A DNA stretch of 26,993 nucleotides from assembly GCA_036562635.1 (NCBI GenBank), contig DATCJU010000136.1:1-26993 (forward strand), given 5' to 3'. This DNA comes from DATCJU01 sp036562635 (GTDB lineage: Bacteria > Actinomycetota > Actinomycetes > Mycobacteriales > Pseudonocardiaceae). Below, piece after piece: positions 11,233-18,646 of this stretch. A program made the translations under genes and the position numbers. Each line of letters opens with the position of its first letter. The first letter of the stretch is position 1. Under the pieces are notes generated by a model. The model did not search any database. It was not told the DNA's origin and saw only the letters and a program-made list of their open reading frames with translations.

Positions 11233-11756
11233 TGTGCCTCCCCTGCAGGGTGTTCCGGGACCAGTGTGCGGAGCACCCTGACCCACTCGGCGTACGAGGT
11301 CTTCTCATCGGCCCGGAACCCGGTGTCGAGCAGGTGCTCGCCCAGGCTCCAGGTCACCACCAACAGGCCGTCCCGGGTCATCACCTTCCCGGCCAGTGCC
11401 CGGTCGGTGCGTGCGTCACGCAACGCCCCGGCCGGGATCCACAACGGGCTGGCCCCCACCCGGTCCACCAGCAACCCACTCGGGAACAACCGCAACTCGG
11501 CCTCGGCGCGGTGCCCGACGTCCCCGACCACGATCCGGTCCTGCCAGTTCCCGGCCGTGGTGGTGCCCACGTAGACGCCGGTGAGCGGGGCGAGCAGCTG
11601 TGTCCCCTCGTCGTCGGGCAGGTCCGCCGGTGGGGTGGGGAACGACGGGAACACGGCCGCCTGTCGTCGGGCGCGGGCCCGCCAGCCCCGGGCCATGCCG
11701 TAGACGGCGAGCACGAACGCCGCCACGAACAGCAGCACGAGCAGTGACCTGGTCAC
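11229..11756 (-). CDS. PH-like-domain membrane protein embedded in the pyr operon, function unknown
   Basis: This product of 175 residues has one N-terminal transmembrane helix (about residues 4-23, SLLVLLFVAAFVLAVYGMAR). A basic stretch (WRARARRQ) then suggests that the rest is cytoplasmic. A proline/acid-rich linker leads to a beta-rich domain (about 55-160) with short strands, GVYVGTTTAGNWQDRIVV and LVDRVGASPLWIPAGALRDA, resembling bacterial PH-like domains. It corresponds in position to M. tuberculosis Rv1382, between pyrC and carA. Four-base GTGA overlaps join it to both neighbours, so its expression is locked to pyrimidine enzymes. Some databases call such proteins transporters; one helix gives no support for transport. 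A membrane-anchored scaffold or sensor is possible but unproven. Confidence 0.85.
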   Translation of the reverse strand: MTRSLLVLLFVAAFVLAVYGMARGWRARARRQAAVFPSFPTPPADLPDDEGTQLLAPLTGVYVGTTTAGNWQDRIVVGDVGHRAEAELRLFPSGLLVDRVGASPLWIPAGALRDARTDRALAGKVMTRDGLLVVTWSLGEHLLDTGFRADEKTSYAEWVRVLRTLVPEHPAGEAQ

Positions 11757-13048
11757 CAGCACACCTTTCCCTCGCGGGCGGTGACCCGGCCACGCAGCAC
11801 GGTCAACACCACCTCGGCCGGCAGTTCCATCCCCTCGTAGGGCGTGTTGTCGGCGATGCTGGCCAGTTCCCCGCCCCGCACCGTCCACCGCGCGTCGGGG
11901 TCGACGAACACCAGGTTGGCCGGCTCGCCGACCTCGATCGGACGGCCCTGGTCGGGCAGACCGGCGATCTGGGCCGGGCGTTCACTCATCACCCGGGCCA
12001 CGTCCCGCCAGCCGAGCAGCCCCGGCTCCACCATGGCACGCACCACCACGGACAGCGCCGTCTGCAGGCCCAGCATGCCGGGTCGGGCCGCGGACCACTC
12101 GCACTCCTTGTCCTGGGCGGCGTGCGGGGCGTGGTCCGTGGCGACGCAGTCGACGATCCCCTCGGCCAGCGCGGTGCGCAGCGCCTCGACGTCAGCGGCA
12201 CCGCGCAGCGGCGGGTTGACCTTGTTCACGGGGTCGTAGCTGGTCAGCCGCTCGTCGGTCAACAGCAGGTGGTGCGGGGTGACCTCGGCCGACACCCGGG
12301 TGCCACGCTGTTTGGCCCAGCGCAGCACGTCCACCGTGCCCGCGGTGGACACGTGGCACACGTGCAGCCGCGCATCGGCGTGGTGGGCCAGCAGGCAGTC
12401 GCGGGCGACGATCGCCTCCTCAGCGGCGGCCGGCCAACCCGTCAGCCCCAGTTGCGCGGCGATCTCCCCCTCGTGCGCCTGGGCGCCGACCGTCAGCCGC
12501 GGTTCCTCGGCGTGCTGGGCGATCACCGCGCCGAGCGCCCGGGTGTACTCCAGGGCCCGGCGCATCAGCAGCGGGTCGGCGACGCAGTGCCCGTCGTCGC
12601 TGAACATCCGCACCCGGGCCGCCGAGCGGGCCATCGTGCCCAGTTCGGCGAGCCGCTCACCGCGCAGACCCACCGTGACCGCGCCGACCGGGTACACGTC
12701 GACCAGGCCGACCTCCCGGCCGCGGCGCCACACGTGCTCCACCACGACCGCGTTGTCGGCCACCGGATCGGTGTTGGCCATGGCGAACACCGCGGTGTAC
12801 CCCCCGAGCGCGGCCGCCGCCGACCCGGTCTCGATGGTCTCGGCGTCCTCCCGGCCCGGTTCCCTCAGGTGGGTGTGCAGGTCGACGAAGCCGGGCAGGG
12901 CCACCAGGCCGCCGGCATCGACCACCTCGGCACCGGTGTCGTCCAACCGCTGCCCGATCTCGGCGATGACACCGTCGCGCAGCAGCATGTCGAGGGGGCG
13001 ACCCTCGCCGTAGGGCCGCACGCCCCTGATCAGCACGGCGGACGTCAC
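11753..13048 (-). CDS. pyrC: Dihydroorotase
   Basis: Dihydroorotase closes carbamoyl aspartate to dihydroorotate, the third step of UMP synthesis. The product is 431 residues. The amidohydrolase metal motif is FVDLHTHLREPG (HxH). Type I features follow: ETGSAAAALGGYTAVFAMAN, the FSDDGHCV segment carrying the metal-binding Asp, EVTPHHLLLTDE and CVATDHAPHA. GTG at 13046-13048 is chosen because AAGGAGG lies seven bases upstream and it gives the family start (M)TSAVLIRGV. An earlier in-frame GTG overlapping the pyrB stop would add 15 atypical residues. It lies 37 bases after pyrB and overlaps the next gene by four bases. Confidence 0.95.
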   Translation of the reverse strand: MTSAVLIRGVRPYGEGRPLDMLLRDGVIAEIGQRLDDTGAEVVDAGGLVALPGFVDLHTHLREPGREDAETIETGSAAAALGGYTAVFAMANTDPVADNAVVVEHVWRRGREVGLVDVYPVGAVTVGLRGERLAELGTMARSAARVRMFSDDGHCVADPLLMRRALEYTRALGAVIAQHAEEPRLTVGAQAHEGEIAAQLGLTGWPAAAEEAIVARDCLLAHHADARLHVCHVSTAGTVDVLRWAKQRGTRVSAEVTPHHLLLTDERLTSYDPVNKVNPPLRGAADVEALRTALAEGIVDCVATDHAPHAAQDKECEWSAARPGMLGLQTALSVVVRAMVEPGLLGWRDVARVMSERPAQIAGLPDQGRPIEVGEPANLVFVDPDARWTVRGGELASIADNTPYEGMELPAEVVLTVLRGRVTAREGKVCW

Positions 13049-13085
13049 GCCGCGACCTCCTTCACGCTCGTGCGGGACAAGGGCC

Positions 13086-14018
13086 TTACTCACCGGCACC
13101 TCCGGTGGCGAGCAGGTGGTACAGCACGGCCATCCGCACGTGCACGCCGTTGCGCACCTGCTCGGTGATCGCGGCCCGGGGAGAGTCCGCGACCGAGAAG
13201 GCGATCTCCATCCCACGCAGCATCGGGCCCGGGTGCAGCACCACGGCGTGCGCGGGCAGCATCGCCAACCGGGTCTCGTTGAGGCCGTAGGCGACGGAGT
13301 ACTCGCGCGCGGAGGGGAAGAACGCGCCGTGCATCCGCTCGGCCTGCACCCGCAGCAGGATGACCGCGTCCAGGCTCGGCAGTTCGGCGTCCAGGTCGTG
13401 CGAGACCTCCACCGGCCAGTTGCCGGCACCGGCGGGCAACAGAGTCGGCGGGACGACCAGGACGACCTTCGCACCCAACGTTGACAGCAGGTGGACGTTG
13501 GAGCGGGCGACCCGGCTGTGCAGTACGTCGCCCACGATCGCAATCCGCCGGCCGGCCAGGTCGCCGAGCCGCTCCCGCAGGGTGAGCGCGTCCAGCAGTG
13601 CCTGGGTCGGGTGCTCGTGCATGCCGTCCCCGGCGTTGATCACCCGGGTCGGGGTGCCCTCCAGCCACTGGGCCAGCCGGTGCGCGGCTCCGGAGGCAGG
13701 GTGCCGGACGACGAGACAGTCCGCACCGGCCGCGGACAGGGTGAGCGCGGTGTCCCGCAAGGACTCTCCCTTGCCCACCGAGGAGCCGCTCGCCGAGACG
13801 TTGACGACGTCGGCGCTCATCCACTTGCCGGCGACCTCGAAGGACACCCTGGTGCGGGTGGAGTTCTCGTAGAACATCGTCACCACGGTGCGACCGCGCA
13901 GGGTCGGCAGCTTGCGCACCTCACGCCCCAGCAGGGTCGCCTTCAGTTCGTCCGCGGTGTCCAGCAGCGCCGTCACCTGGGCACGGTCCAGGTCGGCGGT
14001 GCTCAGCAGGTGCCTCAT
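13086..14018 (-). CDS. pyrB: Aspartate carbamoyltransferase, catalytic chain
   Basis: PyrB joins carbamoyl phosphate and aspartate, the committed step of pyrimidine synthesis. The product is 310 residues, normal length. Carbamoyl phosphate is bound by ENSTRTRVSFEVAGK. GDGMHEHPTQALLDALT carries the catalytic His and Gln, and VVLHPGPMLRG closes the aspartate site. No pyrI regulatory chain is present; that fits the non-E. coli class, in which pyrB sits beside pyrC. ATG at 14016-14018 follows GGAGGTGGGCGC and overlaps the pyrR stop by four bases (ATGA). Confidence 0.97.
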   Translation of the reverse strand: MRHLLSTADLDRAQVTALLDTADELKATLLGREVRKLPTLRGRTVVTMFYENSTRTRVSFEVAGKWMSADVVNVSASGSSVGKGESLRDTALTLSAAGADCLVVRHPASGAAHRLAQWLEGTPTRVINAGDGMHEHPTQALLDALTLRERLGDLAGRRIAIVGDVLHSRVARSNVHLLSTLGAKVVLVVPPTLLPAGAGNWPVEVSHDLDAELPSLDAVILLRVQAERMHGAFFPSAREYSVAYGLNETRLAMLPAHAVVLHPGPMLRGMEIAFSVADSPRAAITEQVRNGVHVRMAVLYHLLATGGAGE

Positions 14019-14629
14019 GCGCCCACCTCCTCCCGCGTCTGCGGTCGACGCAGCACGACCGCATCGCGCCCGTCGACCTCCGACAGCAGCACCGCGACCT
14101 GCTCGGTGCGGGCCGTGGGGATGTTCTTGCCGACGTAGTCGGCGCGGATGGGCAGTTCCCGGTGCCCGCGGTCGACCAGGACGGCCAGTTGCACGGCACG
14201 CGGGCGGCCGTGGTCGCGCAGGGCGTCGAGTGCGGCGCGGATGGTACGGCCGGAGAAGAGCACGTCGTCCACCAGCACGACCAACCGGTCGTCGATACCG
14301 GTGGCGGGCAACCGGGTGGGTTCCAGGGGAAGTGTCGGCCGTCGGCGCAGATCGTCGCGGTAGAGGGTGACGTCGAGGGTGCCCGCAGGCACCTCCACGC
14401 CGCTGAACTCGGCGATCCGGGCGGCCAGGCGGTGCGCCAGGGGGGCGCCTCTGGTGGGGATGCCCAGCAAAACCGGGACTTCGTCGGGGCGGCCGCGCTG
14501 CGGATCCAGCGCGGTCTTCTCGATGACCTGGTGGGCCATCCGGGCGATGGTGCGTGCGACGTCGCCCGCGGAGAGCAGCTCGTGCTCGGCCGCGGGATCC
14601 GTCGCGCCCGCACGAGGGCGTGGCGCCAC
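14015..14629 (-). CDS. pyrR: Bifunctional pyr operon regulator / uracil phosphoribosyltransferase
   Basis: PyrR binds pyr mRNA when UMP or UTP is high and also has uracil phosphoribosyltransferase activity. The product is 204 residues from GTG at 14627-14629, with AAGGAGG seven bases upstream. The phosphoribosyltransferase fold is clear: HQVIEKTALD, LLGIPTRGAPLAHRLA and the PRPP-binding motif LVVLVDDVLFSGRTIRAALD. VDRGHRELPIRADYVGKNIPT follows. The frame is open upstream to 14917, but that stretch has no start signal and is unlike PyrR. It is the first gene of the pyr operon, divergent from bldD. A PyrR-type RNA hairpin one base before the ribosome-binding site suggests autoregulation at translation. 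Confidence 0.95.
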   Translation of the reverse strand: MAPRPRAGATDPAAEHELLSAGDVARTIARMAHQVIEKTALDPQRGRPDEVPVLLGIPTRGAPLAHRLAARIAEFSGVEVPAGTLDVTLYRDDLRRRPTLPLEPTRLPATGIDDRLVVLVDDVLFSGRTIRAALDALRDHGRPRAVQLAVLVDRGHRELPIRADYVGKNIPTARTEQVAVLLSEVDGRDAVVLRRPQTREEVGA

Positions 14630-14645
14630 GGAGAGGACCTCCTTC

Positions 14646-14663
14646 CCCGCCTCGCTGGACGGG
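14646..14663 (-). promoter_or_regulatory. Candidate PyrR-binding RNA hairpin at the pyrR ribosome-binding site
   Basis: The leftward leader reads CCCGTCCAGCGAGGCGGG at 14663-14646. It contains TCC-A-G-C-GAGG-C, matching the core of the PyrR consensus ARUCCNGNGAGGYU. The flanking CCCG pairs with CGGG, CC pairs with GG, the conserved U is left unpaired, and the loop is AGCGA. The AAGGAGG of pyrR starts one base downstream. Bound PyrR could therefore block ribosomes, the mode described for Mycobacterium smegmatis. No terminator hairpin for attenuation is visible between it and pyrR. A TACCGT box at 14694-14689 could start the transcript about 20 bases ahead of the hairpin. Confidence 0.65.
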
Positions 14664-15166
14664 TCGTTAAAGGACGTCTGTCCCGGCAACGGTACCAAGC
14701 CGAGTTGCCCGGAACGGCGGTCGACCATCCGCCACCTGCACCCGCACCGCAACGGCGTGACCAACGCCGCACCGGGCGTCCCAGCCCATGGGACCGGCGG
14801 CCGACTCCCCGAATGTCGCAACGGGCCACGAGCATGTCGCCGGTCCACAACCGCAACGAGATCAACACGCAACCAAGCCGGACAGTAGCGGCGAAGCCGG
14901 AACCACCTCCGGTCCACCCCCGCGGAGAACCCTGCCCTACCAGGGCGAATATCCCCGGAAAAGCCCAGCGCCCACCCCAGGACGAACGCTCTCGGCAGCC
15001 GCGTTGTACGCCGTCCGGGTGGTGTGACCGCACTCGCTCGGCTGCCGCAGTCAGATCAGCTTGACCTGGTGACGACAGCGAGCAACCATTACTCTCCGTA
15101 TCGATCTGAGCTTCCCCGCAGCACGTCCCTACCGGCTGACGGGGCGAACGAACGGAGAACCGCCAC
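14664..15166. other. Divergent regulatory interval between pyrR and bldD
   Basis: About 500 bases separate the PyrR hairpin from the bldD start. Frames here are short or lack start signals, and I see no gene. Leftward -10-like boxes are TACCGT (14694-14689) and TACTGT (14887-14882). Rightward, TTGACC at 15061-15066 is a good -35 candidate for bldD, but the box 17 bases later (AACCAT) is poor. BldD family members repress their own promoters; I looked for the BldD inverted-repeat consensus and found no full match. Confidence 0.5.
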
Positions 15167-15655
15167 ATGGGCGACTACGCCAAGGCGCTGGGCGCCAAGC
15201 TCCGCGCGATCCGCCAGCAGCAGGGTTTGTCGCTGCACGGAGTCGAGCAGAAGTCCGGTGGTCGTTGGAAGGCCGTCGTAGTCGGCTCCTACGAGCGTGG
15301 GGATCGCGCTGTCACCGTGCAGAAACTGGCGGAGCTGGCCGACTTCTACGGCGTTCCGGTGGCGGAGCTCCTCCCCGAGGGGCGGGTGCCCTCCGGGGCG
15401 GAGCCGGCCACCAAGGTGGTGATCAACCTTGAGCGGCTGCAGCAGCTACCAGCCGAGAAGGTCGGCCCGCTGGCTCGGTACGCCGCCACCATCCAGAGTC
15501 AGCGTGGTGACTACAACGGCAAGGTGCTGTCCATCCGGACCGAGGACCTCCGCTCCCTGGCGATCATCTACGACATGACGCCCGGCGAGCTGACCGAGCA
15601 GCTCATCGACTGGGGTGTGCTGCCGCCGGAGGCCCGTCCCGCCAAGGAGGACTGA
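15167..15655 (+). CDS. bldD: BldD-type developmental regulator, c-di-GMP-binding
   Basis: BldD is the actinomycete repressor that holds sporulation genes off during vegetative growth and dimerises on tetrameric c-di-GMP. The product is 162 residues. An Xre-type helix-turn-helix spans about residues 5-65 (LGAKLRAIRQQQGLSLHGVE and SYERGDRAVTVQKLAELADF). The C-terminal domain carries RGD at 113-115, eight residues, then RTED at 124-127. This satisfies the RxD-X8-RxxD c-di-GMP signature; S. coelicolor has RQDD in the second half. ATG at 15167 has GGAG about nine bases upstream. It is divergent from the pyr operon and convergent with nusB, as in Streptomyces. The intact signature suggests it responds to c-di-GMP. 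Confidence 0.93.
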   Translation: MGDYAKALGAKLRAIRQQQGLSLHGVEQKSGGRWKAVVVGSYERGDRAVTVQKLAELADFYGVPVAELLPEGRVPSGAEPATKVVINLERLQQLPAEKVGPLARYAATIQSQRGDYNGKVLSIRTEDLRSLAIIYDMTPGELTEQLIDWGVLPPEARPAKED

Positions 15656-15661
15656 ACCGCA

Positions 15662-15697
15662 CCGGTGGGTGGGCCCGACACCGGGCCCACCCACCGG
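15662..15697 (+). terminator. Hairpin terminator after bldD
   Basis: A 16-bp perfect stem (15662-15677 with 15682-15697) and a four-base loop begin six bases after the bldD stop. It is very GC-rich and has no U-run. Confidence 0.75.
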
Positions 15698-15823
15698 GTC
15701 CTGCGGTCGCCCCGCCGTCCCGGTTGTGCGGCGCCGGACGGTGGTGGTCGACGCTCGGTCTCCTGGGCCGGGGATCCTCGGAGCCGTGGGTCGGCTGTAC
15801 TCCGCCCACAGGACGAAGACAAC

Positions 15824-15858
15824 GACGTGGGCCGCCGGGTCACCCGGCGGCCCACGTC
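15824..15858 (-). terminator. Hairpin terminator after nusB
   Basis: A 16-bp perfect stem (15824-15839 with 15843-15858) and a three-base loop lie 29 bases beyond the nusB stop on the leftward transcript. Together with the bldD hairpin it insulates the two convergent transcripts; the roughly 125 bases between the hairpins hold no visible gene. Confidence 0.75.
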
Positions 15859-15887
15859 ACATGTCCCTCACCGGTCTGCCGACCGGT

Positions 15888-16319
15888 TCACTCCGACGTG
15901 CGCAACGAGGCACGCAGCCGGTCGGCGATCACCGCGATCCGCCCCAGCACACCGTTGACGAACCGCGGCGAGTCGTCGGTGGACAACGACTTGGCCAGCT
16001 CGACCGCCTCGTCGATGGCCACCGCGTCCGGGACGTCCGCGGCCCAGAGCAGCTCGTACAGGCCCAACCGCAGCACCGCCCGGTCCACCGCGGGCATCCG
16101 CCGCAGGGTCCACCCCTCGGCGTGCTCGGAGATGAGCTGGTCGATCCGCTCCCGATGTGCGGTGACCCCCTCGACGAGGGTCACCGTGTAGTCGTTGATC
16201 GGCGGCACGTCCGGGGAACCGATCCGCTCCGACAGGAGCGTGACCGGGTCGAGGCCACGGAGATCGGCCTCGTACAGGACGTCGACCGCGCGCTTGCGCG
16301 CCTTGCTTCGTGCTCCCAC
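15888..16319 (-). CDS. nusB: Transcription antitermination factor NusB
   Basis: NusB binds boxA RNA with NusE (S10) and supports rRNA transcription antitermination. The product is 143 residues, all-helical and typical in size. It starts GARSKARKRAVDVLYEADLRG, the basic RNA-binding helix, and has the conserved PAVDRAVLRLGLYELL segment and the C-terminal SPRFVNGVLGRIA helix. The GTG start (16317-16319) lies one base after the efp stop, so it is probably coupled to efp. The pair efp-nusB is conserved across actinobacteria. Confidence 0.95.
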   Translation of the reverse strand: MGARSKARKRAVDVLYEADLRGLDPVTLLSERIGSPDVPPINDYTVTLVEGVTAHRERIDQLISEHAEGWTLRRMPAVDRAVLRLGLYELLWAADVPDAVAIDEAVELAKSLSTDDSPRFVNGVLGRIAVIADRLRASLRTSE

Positions 16320-16320
16320 G

Positions 16321-16884
16321 TCAGTTGTTCACACGGCCGAGGTATCGACCGTCCCTGGTGTCGACCTTGACCTTGTCTCCGGTGTTGATGAACAGCGGCA
16401 CCTGGATCTCGGCACCGGTCTCGAGGGTCGCCGGCTTGGTGCCACCGGTCGCCCGGTCACCCTGCAGGCCCGGCTCGGTGTGCTGGATGACCAGCTCCAC
16501 CGAGGCCGGCAGTTCCACGTACAGCGGCGTGCCGTCGTGCAGGCCGACGATGGCGTTCTGGTTCTCCAGCATGTACTTGGCCGCGTCGCCCACGACCTCC
16601 GCCGACAGGGAGATCTGGTCGTACGTCTCGGCGTCCATGAAGACGTAGTCGGTACCGTCCTGGTACAGGTAGGTCATCTCCCGCTTGTCCACGGTGGCGG
16701 TCTCGACCTTGACGCCGGCGTTGAACGTCTTGTCCACCACCTTGCCGGACAGCACGTGCTTCAGCTTGGTGCGGACGAAGGCACCGCCCTTACCGGGCTT
16801 GACGTGCTGGAACTCGACGACAGACCAGAGCTGGCCGTCGAGGTTGAGCACCATGCCGTTCTTCAGGTCATTGGTGGTGGCCAC
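16321..16884 (-). CDS. efp: Elongation factor P
   Basis: EF-P enters the ribosome beside a stalled P-site tRNA and rescues synthesis of consecutive prolines. The product is 187 residues with three beta-barrel domains. The KOW-like N-domain (LDGQLWSVVEFQHVKPGKGG) carries the tip lysine Lys32 in PGKGGAF, the residue modified in other bacteria. The oligonucleotide-binding middle domain includes YLYQDGTDYVFMDAETYDQI. The C-terminus has QGDRATGGTKPATLETGAEI, the family signature. The GTG start (16882-16884) has AGGAGA about ten bases upstream. It lies 70 bases after the peptidase gene. EF-P is relevant to the polyproline ORF at 25023-25211. Confidence 0.97.
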   Translation of the reverse strand: MATTNDLKNGMVLNLDGQLWSVVEFQHVKPGKGGAFVRTKLKHVLSGKVVDKTFNAGVKVETATVDKREMTYLYQDGTDYVFMDAETYDQISLSAEVVGDAAKYMLENQNAIVGLHDGTPLYVELPASVELVIQHTEPGLQGDRATGGTKPATLETGAEIQVPLFINTGDKVKVDTRDGRYLGRVNN

Positions 16885-16954
16885 TGTTGTGGTCTCTCCT
16901 GTTTCGAGTGAACGGGACTAACGGCGACCGGGGTGCCGGTCCGGCCGCACGGGG

Positions 16955-18064
16955 TCAGACGACCACGAGCTCCTTCGTGGTCAGGGTGAGGAGCTCGGGC
17001 TCGCCGTCGCGCACCACGAGCGTGTCCTCGATGCGGACGCCCCCGCGCCCGGCGATGTAGACACCGGGCTCGACGGTGACCGCCATGCCGGCGGCAAGTG
17101 TACCTTCACCCGTCCTCGACAGGGCCGGAGCCTCGTGGATCTCCAACCCGACTCCGTGCCCCAGTCCGTGCAGGAACCGCTCGCCGTGCCCGGCCTTCTC
17201 GATCACGCTCCGGGCGGCGGCGTCCACCGCGCGGACATCGGCACCCACCCGCAGCGCGGCCCGGCCGGCGGCCTGGGCGGTGGCGACCAGCTCGTAGAGT
17301 TCCCGCTGCCAGTCCTCGGGCCGGCCCAGCACCACGGTCCGGGTCATGTCCGAGTGGTACCCGTCGACCAGGGCACCGAAATCCATCTTCACGAAGTCGC
17401 CCTGCCGCAGTACCGCGTCGGTGGGCCGGTGGTGCGGCACCGCGGAGTTCGGCCCCGTGGCCACGATGGTCTCGAACGACGGACCCGCGGCACCGTAGTC
17501 CAGCATGCGGTTCTCCAGCTCGCGGGCGATCTCCTTCTCCGTCCGGCCGGGGCGCAGGCCCCCGTGCTCGATGAGGTCGGCCAGCGCCCGGTCCGCGGCG
17601 GCGCAGGCCATCCGCAGGGCCTCGACCTCCCCGTCGTCCTTGATCACCCGGAGGCGCTCCACCGCGTTGGGGAAACGCACCAGCTCCATTCCCTCGCCGG
17701 CCTTCCCCAGGGCGTCGAACGCCTCGACCGTCACCCGGTGGCTCTCGAAACCGGTGCGGCGGTACTCGCCCGCCTTCCGGGCGGCACGGGCCACCAGGGC
17801 GAGATCGCTGGGCCGCTCGATCACCCGCTCCAGGTCGGGAACCTGGGCCCCCGCCTGGGTCAGGTAACGCCCGTCGGTGCAGAACACCGTCCGGCGCTCG
17901 TCACCCGGCTCGTCCGCAGCGTGCACCAGCAGAGCGGCATTGGAGCCGGTGAAACCGGTGAGGTAACGGATGTTGAGCAGATCGGTGACCAGCAGAGCGT
18001 CCAGCTCCTGCTCACGGAGCAGCTCGCGCAGCGCGGCGCGACGACGGGCGTGCGACTCGGGCAT
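16955..18064 (-). CDS. pepQ: M24B metallopeptidase, Xaa-Pro aminopeptidase/dipeptidase type
   Basis: Family M24B enzymes remove residues ahead of proline using two metal ions. The product is 369 residues. The N-terminal creatinase-like domain (about 1-140) includes LLVTDLLNIRYLTGFTGSNA. The C-terminal pita-bread domain carries all five metal ligands: Asp228 and Asp239 (MDFGALVDGYHSDMTRT), His303 (GLGHGVGLEIHE), Glu332 (TVEPGVY) and Glu346 (VRIEDTL). Aminopeptidase versus prolidase specificity cannot be read from sequence. ATG at 18062-18064 has no Shine-Dalgarno sequence. Instead TAGGCT sits seven bases upstream, suggesting a leaderless mRNA starting at the ATG. It matches M. tuberculosis Rv2535c in position, upstream of efp. 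Confidence 0.92.
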   Translation of the reverse strand: MPESHARRRAALRELLREQELDALLVTDLLNIRYLTGFTGSNAALLVHAADEPGDERRTVFCTDGRYLTQAGAQVPDLERVIERPSDLALVARAARKAGEYRRTGFESHRVTVEAFDALGKAGEGMELVRFPNAVERLRVIKDDGEVEALRMACAAADRALADLIEHGGLRPGRTEKEIARELENRMLDYGAAGPSFETIVATGPNSAVPHHRPTDAVLRQGDFVKMDFGALVDGYHSDMTRTVVLGRPEDWQRELYELVATAQAAGRAALRVGADVRAVDAAARSVIEKAGHGERFLHGLGHGVGLEIHEAPALSRTGEGTLAAGMAVTVEPGVYIAGRGGVRIEDTLVVRDGEPELLTLTTKELVVV

Positions 18065-18071
18065 GGCATGC

Positions 18072-18077
18072 AGCCTA
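18072..18077 (-). promoter_or_regulatory. Candidate -10 box for a leaderless pepQ transcript
   Basis: TAGGCT on the leftward strand fits TANNNT and ends seven bases before the pepQ ATG, so transcription would begin at the A of the start codon. No ribosome-binding site is present, which agrees. No good -35 box is visible. Confidence 0.45.
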
Positions 18078-18203
18078 GTTGTTCGGTGACCGAGCCCGGC
18101 ACCACCGATCTTCGGAACGGGCGGGCCCGACGGTGACCGTGGGCCAACCTTCCGACACAGGGGCTGGGCGGGGAGCGACTGACGCCCGGCGCCCGTCACC
18201 TCC

Positions 18204-18209
18204 TACTCT
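18204..18209 (+). promoter_or_regulatory. Candidate -10 box for a leaderless membrane-protein transcript
   Basis: TACTCT fits TANNNT and ends six bases before ATG at 18216, placing +1 at or next to the start codon. A weak -35-like CTGACG lies at 18179-18184, with 19-base spacing. The region before the ATG is pyrimidine-rich and has no Shine-Dalgarno sequence. Confidence 0.45.
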
Positions 18210-18215
18210 TCCGAC

Positions 18216-18626
18216 ATGCAGTCCTGGTTGGTCCGCGGGCTCGGTATGGCGGCGGTACACGCCGTGGCGCAGGTGGTGGTCGCGGCCGGCGCGGTGACCG
18301 GTCCCGACCGCATGATCCGCGTGGTCGCTCTCGTGGCCCTGGCCGGGGTGGGAGTGCTGTGGGGCGCCACCGACGGACGCCGGGAGCACCCGCACGCCGC
18401 CCTGGTCTGGTTCCGGGCCGGGTTGCTGGCCGGGCCGGTGGCCGGTCTGCTCGGCGTGCTGGGGCGCAACCTCCTGGTGGACGGCACGGGCGTCGAGGCG
18501 CTGCCGGTTGCGCTCACCGGAGGTGCCGCGTTCACCGCGCTGCTGGTGATGGGTCCAGCCGCCCTGGGTACCGCACTGGGCCGGCGGTGGGCCGTGCTTC
18601 GACGCGGCGACTCACCGGCCTCCTGA
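18216..18626 (+). CDS. Four-helix membrane protein (B-4DMT type), function unknown
   Basis: The product is 136 residues with four predicted transmembrane helices near residues 5-27, 34-51, 64-83 and 95-117, and a basic tail (GRRWAVLRRGD). In size and position, between pepQ and aroQ on the opposite strand, it matches M. tuberculosis Rv2536. Such proteins are often named B-4DMT family transporters, meaning half-size relatives of drug/metabolite carriers. A half-size carrier would need to dimerise; the substrate is unknown. It is the only rightward gene between bldD and the PTS locus. It converges on aroQ with a 20-base gap and no clear terminator, so read-through would be antisense to aroQ. Confidence 0.8.
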   Translation: MQSWLVRGLGMAAVHAVAQVVVAAGAVTGPDRMIRVVALVALAGVGVLWGATDGRREHPHAALVWFRAGLLAGPVAGLLGVLGRNLLVDGTGVEALPVALTGGAAFTALLVMGPAALGTALGRRWAVLRRGDSPAS

Positions 18627-18646
18627 ACTCCTCGGGACCAGGCCGT

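Noticed and set aside
15000..15166. BldD autoregulatory inverted repeat upstream of bldD
   Set aside because: Segments such as TTGACCTGGTGACG resemble parts of the consensus, but no full match to the TnACnC(A/T)GnGTnA pattern was found.
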